In this document: piece after piece, positions 43,652-53,137 of the stretch
Layout of the letters: every line of letters begins with the position of its first letter
Position numbering within the stretch: position 1 is the first letter of the stretch
NCBI RefSeq assembly: GCF_001594015.1
Contig: NZ_LTBC01000014.1
Span: 1-64,000, forward strand
Source of the DNA: Moorella mulderi DSM 14980
GTDB lineage: Bacteria; Bacillota; DSM-521; Neomoorellales; Neomoorellaceae
Direction of reading: 5' to 3'
Length of the DNA: 64,000 bases
Made by a program: the position numbers and the translations under genes
Notes under the pieces: model-generated
The model's input: only the letters and a program-made list of their open reading frames with translations
The model's database searches: none
What the model was told of the DNA's origin: nothing

Positions 43652-43661
43652 GGCTGCCCGT
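43640..43661. repeat. Inverted repeat at the ABC-fragment stop codon
   Basis: ACGGGCAGC and GCTGCCCGT (9 bp, loop TGAG) form a hairpin whose loop contains the TGA stop. No T-run follows, so it is not a standard terminator. Confidence 0.6.
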
Positions 43662-43702
43662 CCCTGGGTATCGCATCGCTTCCGGGCCATCCTCCGGCTG
43701 CC

Positions 43703-45403
43703 TTAATCCAGGGACTTGCCTTTTACAATAGCCTCCACCGCTCCAGTCAACAGATCCTGCAGGTCATATTCGTCCTCGTAGTAATCCTCGTCTGTCGCTT
43801 CATCGCCGATAATCCTGGGGTAGGGCATATAACCCTCTATTTCCAAAATATCCAGGACGTGCGGGGCTATAGCTGCAGGAATCAGAAAATCCCGGGGAGT
43901 TATGGCTTCAAGCAGCCAGCCGTTCTTTTCCAACAGGGCTTTCACCTGCAGCGCCTGCTCGGGCCGCTGGCATCGCACCAGCACTCCCCTGACTAGGGAA
44001 ACCTTACCCATCCTGGCAGCCCATTCTTCCAGGGAAGCAAGCACATTGGCCGGGAGTTCGTATTTGCTGTGTTCCTGGAGCATGTCAATCATTTCTTCCG
44101 GCTGCCAGCCGGAACGAAAGCCGCGATAGAAGGATTTTTCATTGAGGTTGAAAATAAACATCCGGTCGGCGCTGGCCAGGTCGGCAAAGCTGCTCAACTG
44201 CAGGAGGAGGGCAGGGGCAATCTCCAGAGGGGCGATGATTTCAAAATTGGGCTGGACGACAAAGGAGCTTTCTTCCGGGAAATAAGGGGCCATCAGCGCC
44301 TTATAGTATTCTGCTTCTGCCTCTTCCTGCTCTTCCTCATTTGTCTCTATATCCTTTTCCCAATTCTCGCCCGCCAAGAAATAACTGCGAAAAACCTCGG
44401 TCATTTTTATAGCTCCGGTTTCCTCGTCACCTTTCCGGGCTATCAGGCCAACCCAAAGATACTTTTGTAACAGGGTTCTGAGTTTCTGGGTGATATATTC
44501 GCAATCAGATTTACTGTAATAGGTGGGTATGAGCTGGTACAGGGCCGGGAGGGATAGCCAGCGGTCAGGGGGCGCCGCCAGGAGCAAACTTAAAATATGG
44601 GCCGGCCATACCTGCCAGTTATCTTTAACTTCACTGCCCACCAGCCAGTCGACGAAGTAGGCCCATTGCTCAAAACGGGATAGTTGCAGCCAATCCCAGG
44701 CCCCTGCGCTCAAAATAGCCCTGCCATCTTCCTCTCCTATGAAACCGATCTTTATCGCCAGCTGTTCTAGCAATTCATAGCGTTCTTCCGCTTGGTAGTG
44801 TTGTAAAAGCATGATTTTCTTGCGGTCCCGCTTGTAAATATGGCCCGCCTGGGCTATTTTTATGTCCCCTCGAAAAACAGCGGCCAGCAAGATATAGAAA
44901 TCCACTAAGAGGAACTGGCCCTGGTCTTCAATGGACGCCGGGGCGGTTCTCTCTTCCTGCTCCAGCAGGGAGAACGCTTTTTTATAGTAAATGAAAGCCC
45001 TTATTTCCGCGGGAAGGTAATAATACTTCTGTCCATAGCCGCCGTCCTGGATAAATAGCAAACCCTGGTTTAAAAGCTTATTACCCACCTCCCTGGCAGT
45101 ACCCTTGCCCAGTACCTGATTAATCCTTTCATGGACTCGGTTGATATGGCCACCCAGACTGCTATTGAAAAGGATTGTTTCCAGCATCAGCTGGCCCGGC
45201 GGGCCTGCTTTTTGCCATAGTTTTCCTATATTCGCCGGGGAACTGTAAAAAGAAAGCAACTCTGTATATAATTTTTCCCGCAACTTTTCTTTATACTGGG
45301 CGATTGATGGTTTTTCCATTTTTACCTTCAGGTTGAGGTTCTGGCTTAACCGCTGCAAAAAATCCAGGGGTATTGCCGCTAATATGTCCTGGTAACTGTC
45401 CAT
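43703..45403 (-). CDS. Helicase-associated protein paired with XPB
   Basis: This 566-residue protein has a helical N-terminal part with winged-helix-like segments and a C-terminal domain (about residues 385-540). That domain reads SSFVVQPNFEIIAPLEIAPA, then SKYELPANVLASLEEWAARM and GKVSLVRGVLVRC. It matches the N-terminal domain of the neighbouring XPB helicase (XPB/Ssl2 N-terminal or helicase-associated domain). An acidic tail (DEATDEDYYEDEYD) follows. ATG 45403 follows GAGGAAA. The frame is open to 45505, inside the helicase gene. It lies 19 nt downstream of the helicase stop, so the two are probably co-translated. Confidence 0.75.
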   Translation of the reverse strand: MDSYQDILAAIPLDFLQRLSQNLNLKVKMEKPSIAQYKEKLREKLYTELLSFYSSPANIGKLWQKAGPPGQLMLETILFNSSLGGHINRVHERINQVLGKGTAREVGNKLLNQGLLFIQDGGYGQKYYYLPAEIRAFIYYKKAFSLLEQEERTAPASIEDQGQFLLVDFYILLAAVFRGDIKIAQAGHIYKRDRKKIMLLQHYQAEERYELLEQLAIKIGFIGEEDGRAILSAGAWDWLQLSRFEQWAYFVDWLVGSEVKDNWQVWPAHILSLLLAAPPDRWLSLPALYQLIPTYYSKSDCEYITQKLRTLLQKYLWVGLIARKGDEETGAIKMTEVFRSYFLAGENWEKDIETNEEEQEEAEAEYYKALMAPYFPEESSFVVQPNFEIIAPLEIAPALLLQLSSFADLASADRMFIFNLNEKSFYRGFRSGWQPEEMIDMLQEHSKYELPANVLASLEEWAARMGKVSLVRGVLVRCQRPEQALQVKALLEKNGWLLEAITPRDFLIPAAIAPHVLDILEIEGYMPYPRIIGDEATDEDYYEDEYDLQDLLTGAVEAIVKGKSLD

Positions 45404-45422
45404 GTGTATTTCCTCACCCCGT

Positions 45423-47267
45423 TTAACGTCCTGCTTTCTGTCGCCAGGCCGCGAGATTAATGACCTTACCTTGCGTAATTTGTTCCTGCTGCGGCTCAAC
45501 TGCAAGCATTACCGGCGCCTTTTCCTGCCGGATTTCCTGCCTGCCGGGATCGGTTTTTTCTCTCCGGGCTGACAAAGAATAAACCTTTTCCGGCTGCAGG
45601 TCCGGCCCGACAATCTCATAGCGGTAACCCTGCTCTGTCAAAAATAACTGGCGGTGGACGGCGAACTCCTGGTCCACCGTTTCGCGGGTTACCAGGGAAT
45701 AAAAGCTGGCCGGCAGGCCTCTTTTCTTGGGCCTTAAAATCCGGCCCAGGCGCTGGGCCTCTTCCTGGCGGGAGCCAAAGGTTCCCGATACCTGGATGGC
45801 CACGCTGGCCTCCGGCAGATCGATGGCAAAGTTGGCCACTTTGGAAACTACCAGGCACTTCATTGTCCCCTCGCGGAAGGCCTGGTAAAGCCTTTCCCGT
45901 TCCCGGTTGCCGGTCTTCCCGGTGATAATAGGCGCTTCCAGCCGCCGGGCCAGGCGCTCCAGCTGCTCGAGATACTGGCCAATGACCAGGACTTGCTCGC
46001 CTTCATGGCGCTGGATAATAGTCTCAACAATAGCCTCTTTAAGGGGATTGGTGGCGGCTATGCGGTATTTATCGCGCTCGCCCGCCACAGCATAATCCAG
46101 CTGAACTTCAGGCGGTAGATTAACCCTTACTTCATAACAGGTGGCCTTGGCGATCCAGCCCTGGGCCTCGAGCTGCTTCCAGGGCAAATCATATTTCTTG
46201 GGACCGATTAAAGAAAAGACATCGTCTTCGTGACCGTCTTCCCGGATTAAGGTGGCCGTCAGGCCTAGGCGCCGGCGCGCCTGGAGTTCTGCCGTGATGC
46301 GGAAAACGGGCGCCGGCAACAGGTGGACTTCGTCATAGATAATCAACCCCCAGTCCTGCTGGTTGAAGAGCTGGAAGTTGGGATAGTCCTCGTTGCGCCG
46401 GCGGCGGTGAGTGATGATTTGATAGGTAGCCACTGTGACGGGCTTGATCTCCTTTTTTTCCCCACTATATTCACCCAGCAGATCCGCCGGCAGGTCCGTC
46501 TTATCCCGGATCTCCGCCAGCCACTGCCGGGCCGCTGTAACGCTGGTCACCAGGATTAAAGTATAACACTGGCAGAGGGCCATGGCGGCCAGGCCGACAA
46601 TGGTTTTCCCCGCACCACAGGGCAAGACGATCACGCCGCTGCCGCCCCGGGAGCTGCCCCCGGCAAAAAAGACCTGCGCCGCCTCCGCCTGGTAGGGGCG
46701 CAGGCTGAAAGCCTCCCCACTCAACGTCCTGCCGCGCAGGCTGAATGGCAAAGGTGCCCCAGAAACATAGCCGGCCAGGTCTTCTACCGGATAGCCGATT
46801 TTAATCAAAGCCTGCTTGACCGGCCCCCGCTGCCAGGGCTCAATGGCCAGGGTGCAGTCATCGCGGCGCTCCCTGATGTACGGCTGGACGCCCTTGTTGT
46901 TGATGATCTCCGTGGCCACCACCGGGTCGGCCGTTACCAGGTGTAACTCGTCACCTTGCTTCACCAGCTTTACTTTCCCGTAACGGCCGACATATTCGTT
47001 GATGTCGGCGACCACGTTGGCCGGCAGCGGGTACTTGCTATAATTATCCAGTACCTCGATGATAGTAGCGGCATCCAGCCCGCTGGCGGCAGCATTCCAT
47101 AAGGAGAGGGAGGTGAGGCGATAGGTGTGAATATGCTCAGGGCTCTTGACCAGCTCGGCAAAGCGGGCCAGGGCGTCCCGCACCTCTGGGTAGAGGGGGT
47201 TATCCACTTCCAGGAGAATGGTCCGGTCACTCTGGACTACCAGGGGGTTCTCCGGCAGATAAGCCAT
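45423..47267 (-). CDS. XPB/Rad25-type DNA helicase
   Basis: This 614-residue superfamily 2 helicase has an N-terminal helicase-associated domain (about 1-180). Walker A is LPCGAGKTIVG (about residue 215). The DExH box is IIYDEVHLLP, motif III is LGLTATLIREDG and motif VI is EAQRLGRILRPKKRG. Its relatives act in DNA opening and nucleotide excision repair. In bacteria the role is little studied. It is the first gene of a two-gene operon with the helicase-associated protein. Confidence 0.9.
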   Translation of the reverse strand: MAYLPENPLVVQSDRTILLEVDNPLYPEVRDALARFAELVKSPEHIHTYRLTSLSLWNAAASGLDAATIIEVLDNYSKYPLPANVVADINEYVGRYGKVKLVKQGDELHLVTADPVVATEIINNKGVQPYIRERRDDCTLAIEPWQRGPVKQALIKIGYPVEDLAGYVSGAPLPFSLRGRTLSGEAFSLRPYQAEAAQVFFAGGSSRGGSGVIVLPCGAGKTIVGLAAMALCQCYTLILVTSVTAARQWLAEIRDKTDLPADLLGEYSGEKKEIKPVTVATYQIITHRRRRNEDYPNFQLFNQQDWGLIIYDEVHLLPAPVFRITAELQARRRLGLTATLIREDGHEDDVFSLIGPKKYDLPWKQLEAQGWIAKATCYEVRVNLPPEVQLDYAVAGERDKYRIAATNPLKEAIVETIIQRHEGEQVLVIGQYLEQLERLARRLEAPIITGKTGNRERERLYQAFREGTMKCLVVSKVANFAIDLPEASVAIQVSGTFGSRQEEAQRLGRILRPKKRGLPASFYSLVTRETVDQEFAVHRQLFLTEQGYRYEIVGPDLQPEKVYSLSARREKTDPGRQEIRQEKAPVMLAVEPQQEQITQGKVINLAAWRQKAGR

Positions 47268-47356
47268 AGTTCAGCCTCCGCAAAAATTGTTTTCTACCGT
47301 AGTTTAGATCAAAAAAGGCGGGAGAACAACCCCGCTTCTAACAGGAGTGATCCCAG

Positions 47357-47467
47357 GTGGATAAAAAAAAGGAAAACCTCATTAAATACTTTAAACAGCT
47401 AACGCCCGAACAAAAAATGAAGATGGTGCCACAACTGGGGCGGTATGCGGAGAGGCTAAAGCTGTAA
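47357..47467 (+). CDS. 36-residue charged peptide of unknown function
   Basis: A small ORF from GTG 47357 encodes a Lys-rich peptide (VDKKKENLIKYFKQLTPEQK, then a tail ending RYAERLKL). AGGAG lies 9 nt upstream. It fits in the gap divergent from the helicase gene. No homologue is recognised. A real product is plausible but not proven. Confidence 0.45.
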   Translation: MDKKKENLIKYFKQLTPEQKMKMVPQLGRYAERLKL

Positions 47468-47520
47468 ATAAAGAGGGCCAGGAAAAATGGGCGACCCGTT
47501 TCTGTTGATAAATTAACCTA

Positions 47521-47553
47521 AAAGAAAAAGCCCGGCTCTAGCAGAGCCAGGCT
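47521..47553 (-). terminator. Terminator after porB
   Basis: On the minus strand an 11-bp stem (AGCCTGGCTCT / AGAGCCGGGCT, one G-U pair) with a 3-nt loop is followed by TTTTTCTTT. Confidence 0.85.
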
Positions 47554-47575
47554 AATGCGTGCTATTTTAACCCAT

Positions 47576-48391
47576 TTACCCTAGCAAGTGGGCAAACCTG
47601 GCCTGGGGTGCCAGGTAGTCGCGTAAGGGCCTGGGGTTGGCGATCTCTTTTACCGTCAGCCTCCCGTTTTCATACTCGGCCAGGGGCCACTGGCCGGTCT
47701 GGACGGCCAGGCGGGCGAGTTTCACCGTCAGGTCGCTGCGGTAGCCCCAGCCCGGCGGGCAGGGGGAAAGGACCTGGAGGTAGGCCGGGCCTTCCACCTG
47801 CATGGCCTTCTGCACCTTGCTCAGGTAATCCTGGGGATAGCCGATGCTGGCCGTAGCCGCATAGGGGATATTATGGGCAGCCACAATACCCAGCATATCT
47901 TTTTTGGGCCGTTCTTCCCCCCGGCCGATGCTACCGACCGGGGTCGTCGTCGTCCGCGCCCCTAAAGGTGTAGCCCCGCTCCGCTGTACCCCGGTATTCA
48001 TGTAGGCTTCGTTGTCATAGCAGATGAAGATAAAATTGTCGCCCCGCTCCAGGGCACCGGATAAAGCCTGGAGCCCGATGTCGACGGTACCGCCGTCGCC
48101 GGCCAGGCCTACGACTTTAACCCCTTTTTTGCCCCGGCGTTTGAGGCCGGCCACCACCCCGGAAACGGCCGCCGCCGTGCTGGGGAAGGTGACATTGACG
48201 CAGGGAACTTTGAAGGCCAGCTGGGGATAGAATGTGGTTACCCCCAGCAGGCAGCTCGGCGTGGTGACGATGACCGTTTCCGGCCCCAGGACCTTCAGGG
48301 CCAGACGGACGGCGAGTATCCCGCCGCAGCCGGCGCAGGCGTAAGAACCCTGCACCAGTTCGGCATCAGGTAATTCTTTTATTTTAACCAT
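47576..48391 (-). CDS. porB: 2-oxoacid:ferredoxin oxidoreductase beta subunit
   Basis: This 271-residue subunit binds thiamine diphosphate. The GDGGT motif (LAGDGGTVDIG, about residue 96) with the following YDNEAYMNTGVQRSGATP is typical. Cluster-binding cysteines are in YACAGCGGIL and one later Cys. It is the last gene of the operon, 20 nt after porA. Pyruvate or another 2-oxoacid (such as 2-oxoisovalerate) may be the substrate. Confidence 0.92.
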   Translation of the reverse strand: MVKIKELPDAELVQGSYACAGCGGILAVRLALKVLGPETVIVTTPSCLLGVTTFYPQLAFKVPCVNVTFPSTAAAVSGVVAGLKRRGKKGVKVVGLAGDGGTVDIGLQALSGALERGDNFIFICYDNEAYMNTGVQRSGATPLGARTTTTPVGSIGRGEERPKKDMLGIVAAHNIPYAATASIGYPQDYLSKVQKAMQVEGPAYLQVLSPCPPGWGYRSDLTVKLARLAVQTGQWPLAEYENGRLTVKEIANPRPLRDYLAPQARFAHLLG

Positions 48392-48411
48392 TGGTACCTA
48401 CCTCCAGGCTT

Positions 48412-49587
48412 TTACTTCTGCCAGCCGCCGCTAACAACCAGTTCTTCACCCCTGTCCTGGCGCCGTACCGCCTCCAGGCAATGGCGGAAAATACCTGCCA
48501 GTTCCTCCTGGCTGATATCGCGGCCACCCAGGCCGCCGATGAAGCCGGCCACCTGCGGCTGCGCCGGTAGATCAGCCAGGGCCGCCTTTACTTCCGTGGC
48601 CAGCACCCCTTCATAACCGAAGGAGCAATCGCGATCCAGGACGGCAACTACTCGCGCCCTGCTAAGGGCCGCCCGGAGGTCTTCCACCGGGAAAGGCCGG
48701 AAACTCCGCAGGCGCAAGAGGCCTACCGCTTCACCCTGCCGGCGTAAATACTCCACCACTTCCCGGGCCGTTCCGGCGGTGGCACCCATGACGACCAGCA
48801 CCACGCTGGCATCATGGCAATAATAAAGGTCCACCAGGCCGCCGTAGCTGCGCTGGAAGTGGGCCTGAAACTCCCGGTCTACTTCCTTAATAACCTCTTT
48901 CGCTTTCAGTATGGCCTGCTGCTGGTAATACTTAAAGGCAGAATACAGGTCCGGCCCCGCACCGACGCCAAAGACATAGGGCCGCTGCGTATCCACACTA
49001 TACTCCGGCCGGTAAGACGGGAGGAAGCGGTCCACGGCCTCCTGGTCCGGCACGTCCACAATTTCTTCCGTGTGGGAGAGGACATAGCCGTCCAGGCAGA
49101 CCATAACCGGCGTCAGCACCTCCGGGTGGGCCGCAATTTTATAGGCCTGCAGGCAGGTGTCCAGGGCTTCCTGGGCCGTTTCCACGTAGAGCTGGATCCA
49201 GCCCGTATCGCGGCAGGCAACGGCGTCCTGGTGATCGGCCCAGATGGTCCAGGGAGCCGCCAGGCCGCGGTTGGCCACAGCCATGACCATGGGTACGCGG
49301 CAGCCGCTGACATAATGGAGCATTTCAAACATGTAGGCCAGCCCCTGGGAAGAGGTGGCCGTAAAGACCCGCGTTCCCGTAACTGCCGCCCCGTAGCAGG
49401 CCGCCAGGGCGGCATGTTCAGATTCCACCCTTATATAGTCCGCTTCCATGGAACCGGCGGCTATGTATTCTGCTATTTTCTCCACAATGGTCGACTGGGG
49501 AGTAATGGGATAGGCGGCCACCACTTCCGTCCGGGCGAGTTTAACGGCCGCCGCCACCGCCTCGTTACCGTTCAGATAGGCGCGCAT
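48412..49587 (-). CDS. porA: 2-oxoacid:ferredoxin oxidoreductase alpha subunit
   Basis: This 391-residue subunit has the substrate and pyrophosphate domains. AYPITPQSTIVEKIAEYIAA near the N-terminus contains the conserved YPITPST-like motif. ESEHAALAACYGAAVTGTRV and TATSSQGLAYMFEMLHY are typical. The gene overlaps porD by 23 nt and precedes porB. The chain is normal length for an archaeal-type four-subunit enzyme. Confidence 0.92.
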   Translation of the reverse strand: MRAYLNGNEAVAAAVKLARTEVVAAYPITPQSTIVEKIAEYIAAGSMEADYIRVESEHAALAACYGAAVTGTRVFTATSSQGLAYMFEMLHYVSGCRVPMVMAVANRGLAAPWTIWADHQDAVACRDTGWIQLYVETAQEALDTCLQAYKIAAHPEVLTPVMVCLDGYVLSHTEEIVDVPDQEAVDRFLPSYRPEYSVDTQRPYVFGVGAGPDLYSAFKYYQQQAILKAKEVIKEVDREFQAHFQRSYGGLVDLYYCHDASVVLVVMGATAGTAREVVEYLRRQGEAVGLLRLRSFRPFPVEDLRAALSRARVVAVLDRDCSFGYEGVLATEVKAALADLPAQPQVAGFIGGLGGRDISQEELAGIFRHCLEAVRRQDRGEELVVSGGWQK

Positions 49588-49855
49588 CGTTACTACCTTC
49601 TTCCACCAGGGTCAGGGCTTCCCGCGGGCACTCCGCCACACAGATGCCACAGCCCTTGCAAAAATCTAGATTCAGGCTAACTATACTTTCGCCCCTGGTA
49701 AAGCAGCCTTCCGGGCAAAAGAGCCAGCAGGTGAGGCAATTATTACAGCGTTTAGGATTTAGAACCGGCCGTACCAAGCGCCAGGAACCGGTAGTCGTAC
49801 TCAATAAGGGTGTTGCCAGGTTGGGCCCCTTCCTTAAATCACCTTCAGTCAGCAC
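49565..49855 (-). CDS. porD: 2-oxoacid:ferredoxin oxidoreductase delta subunit (ferredoxin)
   Basis: This 96-residue ferredoxin-type subunit has two 4Fe-4S motifs, CNNCLTCWLFCPEGC and CKGCGICVAECPREAL. It transfers electrons from the catalytic site to external ferredoxin. It overlaps porC by 11 nt and porA by 23 nt, which indicates tight coupling. Confidence 0.92.
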   Translation of the reverse strand: MLTEGDLRKGPNLATPLLSTTTGSWRLVRPVLNPKRCNNCLTCWLFCPEGCFTRGESIVSLNLDFCKGCGICVAECPREALTLVEEGSNDARLSER

Positions 49856-50453
49856 TCACTAACGCCTCCCTCTTAACCCGGCTGCCACTGGCTATTGCCT
49901 CCTTACCGCCGAGAACCTTTGCCAGGTCATAGGCTCGCCGGGCCAGGGCAATGTTTTGGGCAACCAGCTCTTGTGGCAGGACGGCAGCGATGGCTTTTTC
50001 TACCGCCTCCAGGGAAAGGAGGCCGGTCGCCCCGGCCAGGGCCACCACCATGGCTGTATTGACTATTGGAACGCCCAGTACTTCCCGGGCCAGACGGGTG
50101 GCGTCAAGGTAATAGACCCGGGCGCGGTCCAACGCCCGTACAGCCGCCTTCTCCCGGCCGGCATTGATGAGGACCGTCCCCCCTGGTGCCAGGCCGGCAA
50201 AGACATCAGTGCTCTCCAGCAAGGTGGCGTCCAGTACCACCACATAATCAGGGTTATAGATCTGGCTGCGGTCGCGAATGGGCCGGTCATCCAGGCGGGT
50301 AAAGGCCGTCACCGGCGCTCCCCGCCTTTCCGTGCCAAAGGAAGGAAAAGACTGGGCATACCAGTCCCCATAGACAGCTGCCGCCAGGCCAAAGATGCGC
50401 GCCGCAGTAACGGCGCCCTGGCCGCCACGACCATGCCAGCGAATCTGTAACAT
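49845..50453 (-). CDS. porC: 2-oxoacid:ferredoxin oxidoreductase gamma subunit
   Basis: This 202-residue subunit starts LQIRWHGRGGQGAVTAARIF, the family's hallmark, and has the conserved SFPSFGTERRGAPVTAFTRL. It contributes coenzyme A binding. It is the first gene, so the order C-D-A-B matches the archaeal-type arrangement. Its ATG has AGGTAGGGGG upstream. Confidence 0.93.
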   Translation of the reverse strand: MLQIRWHGRGGQGAVTAARIFGLAAAVYGDWYAQSFPSFGTERRGAPVTAFTRLDDRPIRDRSQIYNPDYVVVLDATLLESTDVFAGLAPGGTVLINAGREKAAVRALDRARVYYLDATRLAREVLGVPIVNTAMVVALAGATGLLSLEAVEKAIAAVLPQELVAQNIALARRAYDLAKVLGGKEAIASGSRVKREALVSAD

Positions 50454-50518
50454 TTTTCTACCCCCTACCTTCCTATTCTACCACCAGGTAATATCAGTAG
50501 CAAGTAATATTTGTCGAT

Positions 50519-50543
50519 AAAAAAGACCACCTTGGTAAGGTGG
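50519..50543 (-). terminator. Terminator after the nucleotidyltransferase gene
   Basis: On the minus strand CCACCTT, loop ACC, AAGGTGG form a 7-bp stem, followed by TCTTTTT. Confidence 0.8.
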
Positions 50544-50546
50544 CCC

Positions 50547-53009
50547 TTACTCCCAATCCTTCTCCCGGGCGATTAATTCCCTTAAGCGCTGCTCATAAAA
50601 ACCGGCCAGCTCTTCAGCCATCTCCTGGGAAAAAGCTTCGCTGTAAATGCGGTAATGGGGTGTTTCCCCGTCGGGGAATACCAGGGACCAGCCATCTTTA
50701 TGGCGTATCTGGACTCCGTCCAGCAGTTCCACCCTTTCGGCCGGTTCCTCGCTGATCAAGGTCCGCATAACCCGGCCCTTGGCTTCCCACGGGCAGGGTA
50801 CGGTCCGGGTAACGGTATGGAATGCGGGCAGGCCGGCCACCGCTTCAGCCAGGCTCTCATCCCGCCGGGCCAGCCAGTCCAGGATATAAAGGAGGGCTGC
50901 CAGGGCATCCAGCTGCAGGTGCTGCTGCTCCGGGGCGGCTTCACCATCCACCCTGGCCATGGCTTCCTGGTGGATACCGGGATGGCTCTTCACTCGCTCC
51001 ACCCTTCCCCCCAGGCGCCCGGCCACCAGTTCCACCACCCGGGATGCCGTCACCGGCAGGACCAGGCGCGCCTCCCGGTTGGCTTCCAGGTAGACCCGGG
51101 CCAGGAGGGCCTGTTGCTGGGAGGTTGTCAACCGGCGGCCTTCACCGGTAAAAAGTATTAATTCCTCGCCATTTTGATCAAGGGCTGCTCCCAGCCCCGC
51201 ACCATAGCGTTCGATTTCTGCGGCGAAAAAGGGCATATCCTCCTGGATAGCCCCCCATCCTTTCCCGGGGTCGAAATCCAGCCGGACCACGTCGGCGCCG
51301 GCCCGCTGTAAAACCTCGGCGGCCAGGGCGGCTATTTCTCCCTGGCACCCCAGGGCTATCCGTACCGGCCTTCTCTTTAGCCCATTGTCCCCCAGGGTCG
51401 ACAGTAACCACTCGCGGTAAGCTTCCTTCAGGGTCGGGAAATAGGTAGTGGCCTGTACCTCTTTCACCTGGCGGCCGTCTTCCCGCCAGTAGAGGTTTTC
51501 GATTTTACGCACCGCTCCAGGGGCTAAATCGTGGCCGCGCTCATTGACCAGGTGCAACCAGACCTTATCCCGGTTAGCAGCATCCTGTTTAATATGGCAG
51601 CCACCGGCCAGCCTTAAAGAGCGGACGGCAAAACGATGGAGCGGAGTTGGTAACTGGCCCAGGTCGGCCACCTTGACCCCGGCAGCCATCAGGCCGGCGG
51701 CCATGGCCTTAAAGAGCATTTCCCCGGCCCCGCCGGCAAAGGTGCTCAAGCCCACCATGGCCCCTGGTTTAAAACTGGCCCCATAGGCCAGCCCCATGCG
51801 GGTGACCTGGAGGGGGGTTAAATCTCCTTTCAGGTAACCTGGCGCCTGGCTGCCAACAAAGAGGGGCCGGCCCGTCCCCTGGCCCCAGATGAGGCTTTCA
51901 TGGACCACCGTCTCCCGTCCCAGGATTTTCTCAGGCCAGACCTTTACCTCCGGCCGCACCTCCGCCCCGGCGTCTACCAGGCTGCCGTCACCGATAACCG
52001 CGCCTTCATAAATCCGCACCTGCCGCTGCAGGCTGGCCCGGCTGCAGACCACTGCCCCCCGGAGGCTGGTTCCTTCCCCGACATACACATTATCCCAGAG
52101 GATGGACCTTTTGACGCTGGCTCCTTCATCCACCCGGGTGTATGGCCCCAGGACGCTAAAAGGACCGACCGCAGCCCCGGGGCCGATACGGCAATAGCTG
52201 CCTATCAGAACCGGGCCTGCTATCCTGGCCGCAGGGTCAATCTCCACTCCTTCACCGGTAACAATACCCTTACCCCGGTCTTCCCCCACCACCCTTACTT
52301 TAACGTTACCGCTCAAGATATCCTCCTGGGCCTGCCTGTATTGCGTTAAATTACCGATATCGCACCAGTAGCCGGAGAGGGTCACCCCGAAAAGGGGCCG
52401 TTTTTCCTTCAGCAACCGGGGGAAGAGGTCCTTGCTGAAGTCAAAGGGCTGCCCCTCCGGCACCAGTTCCAGGACCCCGGGTTCTAGTATATAGATGCCG
52501 GTATTGACCCGGTCGCTGAAAACCTCCCCCCAGCTGGGCTTTTCCAGGAAGGAGCGAATGCTGCCGTCCGGATTGGTAATCACCACCCCGTACTCCAGAG
52601 GGTTGTCAACTGTCGTCAGTACCAGGGTGGCCAGGGCGCCGCTTTCCTTGTGCCGGGCAATAGCCGGCCGCAGGTCAAAATCCGTCAGGGCGTCGCCACT
52701 TACCACCACAAAGGTTTCATCTAAAAAGGAAGCCGCGTTTTTAACGCTGCCGGCGGTACCCAGGGGTTTATCCTCCACGAAATAATGCAAGTGCAGGCCA
52801 AAATCACTGCCGTCACCGAAGTATTCCTCTATTAAACGCGGTAAGTACTGCAGGGTCACCCCTACTTCTTTGATACCCAGGTCACGTAACAGATCCACAC
52901 AGTATTCCATTACCGGCCGGTTGGCCACCGGCACCAGGGGTTTGGGCCGCTTGCAGGTCAGGGGCCTGAGCCTCGACCCCTCCCCGCCGGCCATGATAAT
53001 CGCCTTCAT
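50547..53009 (-). CDS. Sugar nucleotidyltransferase fused to a degenerate phosphohexomutase domain
   Basis: This 820-residue fusion has an N-terminal nucleotidyltransferase (residues 1-235, starting [18 protein letters not shown]). A left-handed beta-helix with hexapeptide repeats follows (about 245-365). The C-terminal phosphomannomutase-like region (about 385-790) lacks the TASHNP phosphoserine loop. At that place it reads [20 protein letters not shown]. The metal-binding DGDxDR loop is replaced by [19 protein letters not shown]. The transferase half is probably active (mannose-1-P guanylyltransferase or glucose-1-P type). The mutase half is probably structural or regulatory. The gene sits near glgA, galT and surface genes, fitting cell-wall or glucan precursor supply. 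Confidence 0.85.
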   Translation of the reverse strand: MKAIIMAGGEGSRLRPLTCKRPKPLVPVANRPVMEYCVDLLRDLGIKEVGVTLQYLPRLIEEYFGDGSDFGLHLHYFVEDKPLGTAGSVKNAASFLDETFVVVSGDALTDFDLRPAIARHKESGALATLVLTTVDNPLEYGVVITNPDGSIRSFLEKPSWGEVFSDRVNTGIYILEPGVLELVPEGQPFDFSKDLFPRLLKEKRPLFGVTLSGYWCDIGNLTQYRQAQEDILSGNVKVRVVGEDRGKGIVTGEGVEIDPAARIAGPVLIGSYCRIGPGAAVGPFSVLGPYTRVDEGASVKRSILWDNVYVGEGTSLRGAVVCSRASLQRQVRIYEGAVIGDGSLVDAGAEVRPEVKVWPEKILGRETVVHESLIWGQGTGRPLFVGSQAPGYLKGDLTPLQVTRMGLAYGASFKPGAMVGLSTFAGGAGEMLFKAMAAGLMAAGVKVADLGQLPTPLHRFAVRSLRLAGGCHIKQDAANRDKVWLHLVNERGHDLAPGAVRKIENLYWREDGRQVKEVQATTYFPTLKEAYREWLLSTLGDNGLKRRPVRIALGCQGEIAALAAEVLQRAGADVVRLDFDPGKGWGAIQEDMPFFAAEIERYGAGLGAALDQNGEELILFTGEGRRLTTSQQQALLARVYLEANREARLVLPVTASRVVELVAGRLGGRVERVKSHPGIHQEAMARVDGEAAPEQQHLQLDALAALLYILDWLARRDESLAEAVAGLPAFHTVTRTVPCPWEAKGRVMRTLISEEPAERVELLDGVQIRHKDGWSLVFPDGETPHYRIYSEAFSQEMAEELAGFYEQRLRELIAREKDWE

Positions 53010-53068
53010 AGTCTACCTCCTGCAAGATCCAGATTAGCACTTTTTAGCATTTTGCCCCTTCTCCCCAT

Positions 53069-53115
53069 AAAAAATTCCCGGCGGGCCTTTAATCCTTAAG
53101 ACCCACCGGGAATTC
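53069..53115 (-). terminator. Terminator after the SLH/YcdB gene
   Basis: On the minus strand GAATTCCCGGTGGG pairs with a GCCGGGAATT arm, followed by TTTTTT. It separates the surface-protein gene from the nucleotidyltransferase gene. Confidence 0.8.
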
Positions 53116-53137
53116 TCCTCATGCCATGGCTACTGTC

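Noticed and set aside
48814-49680. Long open frame on the plus strand opposite porA (288 codons)
   Set aside because: The coding strand is certain from porA and porD. The opposite frame has no recognisable domain.
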